From Verrucomicrobia bacterium UBA1263 (lineage in GTDB: Bacteria > Verrucomicrobiota > Verrucomicrobiia > Limisphaerales > UBA1412): a stretch of DNA of 15,750 bases. Below the pieces are notes generated by a model, which was not told the DNA's origin, did no database searches, and saw only the letters and a program-made list of their open reading frames with translations. Positions within the stretch are counted from its first letter, which is position 1; the number at the start of each line of letters is the position of its first letter. Positions 15,108-15,750 of the stretch are shown here, one piece after another. Made by a program: the position numbers and the translations under genes. Location: NCBI GenBank assembly GCA_002308515.1, contig DBVN01000117.1, positions 1 to 15,750 of the forward strand, read 5' to 3'.

Positions 15108-15750
15108 TTAAATCTCCACTTGTCCCTTGAAAGCGATCTCCGCCGGACCCGTGAGCGTCACATTCTTGAAAGCGGCTCCCTCGCGGACAAACCCGACTTG
15201 CAGGATATCTCCTCCGCGGGTATGGATCTTGACCGGACTCTGTAAGTGAAAAATTGCCGCGCTGACCAGTGCCGTAGCGGTCACACCCGTTCCGCAGGCC
15301 AGAGTCTCTCCCTCCACGCCGCGCTCATACGTGCGCACCCGGATAGAGCCGTCGGGCATCCGCTGGGCAAAGTTGACATTTGTTCCCTTGGGCGCGAAAT
15401 AAGGATGATACCGCAGAGCCTCGCCCCATTTCTTTACGGGGACGGACTCGATATCGTCCACAAAACAAACCGTGTGGGGAACGCCGGTATTGAGAAAATG
15501 CACTTCCCCGGTCTGATCTTCCCAGCTCAGGTGGATATTCAATGAAAGACTGTGCGGCTGAGTTAGTTCCACCTTGACCTGATCACCCAGGAATTCCGCG
15601 TGGATAATGCCGGATATCGTTTCAAAACTCACCGTGGGGCCGATATTGGGCACCAGCATCTGGATAAAACGGGCAAAACAGCGACTGCCGTTCCCGCACA
15701 TTTCTGCCTCGCTGCCATCGCTGTTGTAAAAGCCCCAGGCAAAATCCGCT
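15108..15750 (-). CDS. dapF: Diaminopimelate epimerase, N-terminus outside window
   Basis: DapF converts LL-diaminopimelate to the meso form used in peptidoglycan and as the lysine precursor. The gene runs off the right edge: the frame continues past the internal Met of MCGNGSRC as DFAWGFYNSDGSEAE, which is the normal DapF sequence before the catalytic site, so that Met is not the start. Both catalytic cysteines of the cofactor-independent epimerase are present, one in MCGNGSRCFARF and the other in ACGTGVTATAL. TGVPHTVCFV and GTNVNFAQ are also typical family segments. About 214 residues are visible, so some 60 N-terminal residues lie outside. It is the first visible gene of the dapF-dapA-dapB-oxidoreductase run. 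The promoter is outside the window, and earlier genes of the pathway may lie upstream. Confidence 0.95.
   Translation of the reverse strand, partial: ADFAWGFYNSDGSEAEMCGNGSRCFARFIQMLVPNIGPTVSFETISGIIHAEFLGDQVKVELTQPHSLSLNIHLSWEDQTGEVHFLNTGVPHTVCFVDDIESVPVKKWGEALRYHPYFAPKGTNVNFAQRMPDGSIRVRTYERGVEGETLACGTGVTATALVSAAIFHLQSPVKIHTRGGDILQVGFVREGAAFKNVTLTGPAEIAFKGQVEI

Overview
The window reads as a chromosomal stretch of an uncultured, probably gut-associated or otherwise anaerobic Gram-negative bacterium. The signs are Sec and Tat signal peptides on carbohydrate and redox enzymes, a GH106-type rhamnosidase, a meso-diaminopimelate pathway, and several start codons with no clear Shine-Dalgarno sequence. 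A member of the PVC group (Lentisphaerota or Kiritimatiellota-like) fits best, and Bacteroidota is the main alternative. This is inference; the window has no rRNA or other phylogenetic marker. No tRNA, rRNA, CRISPR array or complete insertion sequence was seen.

Region 1 (1-8390, + strand). The C-terminal part of a flavodoxin with a disrupted reading frame opens the window. Four closely spaced genes follow: a Tat-signal DUF362 protein, a membrane polyferredoxin that looks like a NapH-NapG fusion, an exported two-domain esterase (alpha/beta hydrolase plus SGNH hydrolase), and a 1079-residue exported GH106-type alpha-L-rhamnosidase. A strong terminator that should work in both directions closes the run. 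The first two genes suggest electron transfer across the cytoplasmic membrane, and the last two suggest attack on acylated, rhamnose-containing plant polysaccharide such as pectin. Why they lie together is not obvious.

Region 2 (8383-11267). A lone phage-type large terminase on the minus strand has no other phage genes around it. Next to it is a short Old Yellow Enzyme-like oxidoreductase on the plus strand. Its codon use differs from its neighbours, it has a strong Shine-Dalgarno sequence, and near-identical 20-21 base direct repeats flank it. The intergenic DNA on both sides holds several inverted repeats. This is the accessory-looking part of the window.

Region 3 (11268-15750, - strand). 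Transcription order is dapF (cut by the window edge), dapA, dapB, then a Tat-signal Gfo/Idh/MocA oxidoreductase, with gaps of 24-33 bases and a terminator after the last gene. An orphan OppD/DppD-type ABC ATPase lies downstream. The dap genes supply three steps of meso-diaminopimelate and lysine synthesis.

The most notable single observation is the polyferredoxin at 1343-3106. It carries a twin-arginine signal-like segment in the middle of the protein, between a NapH-like membrane half and a NapG-like iron-sulfur half, which suggests a membrane protein with two modes of translocation.
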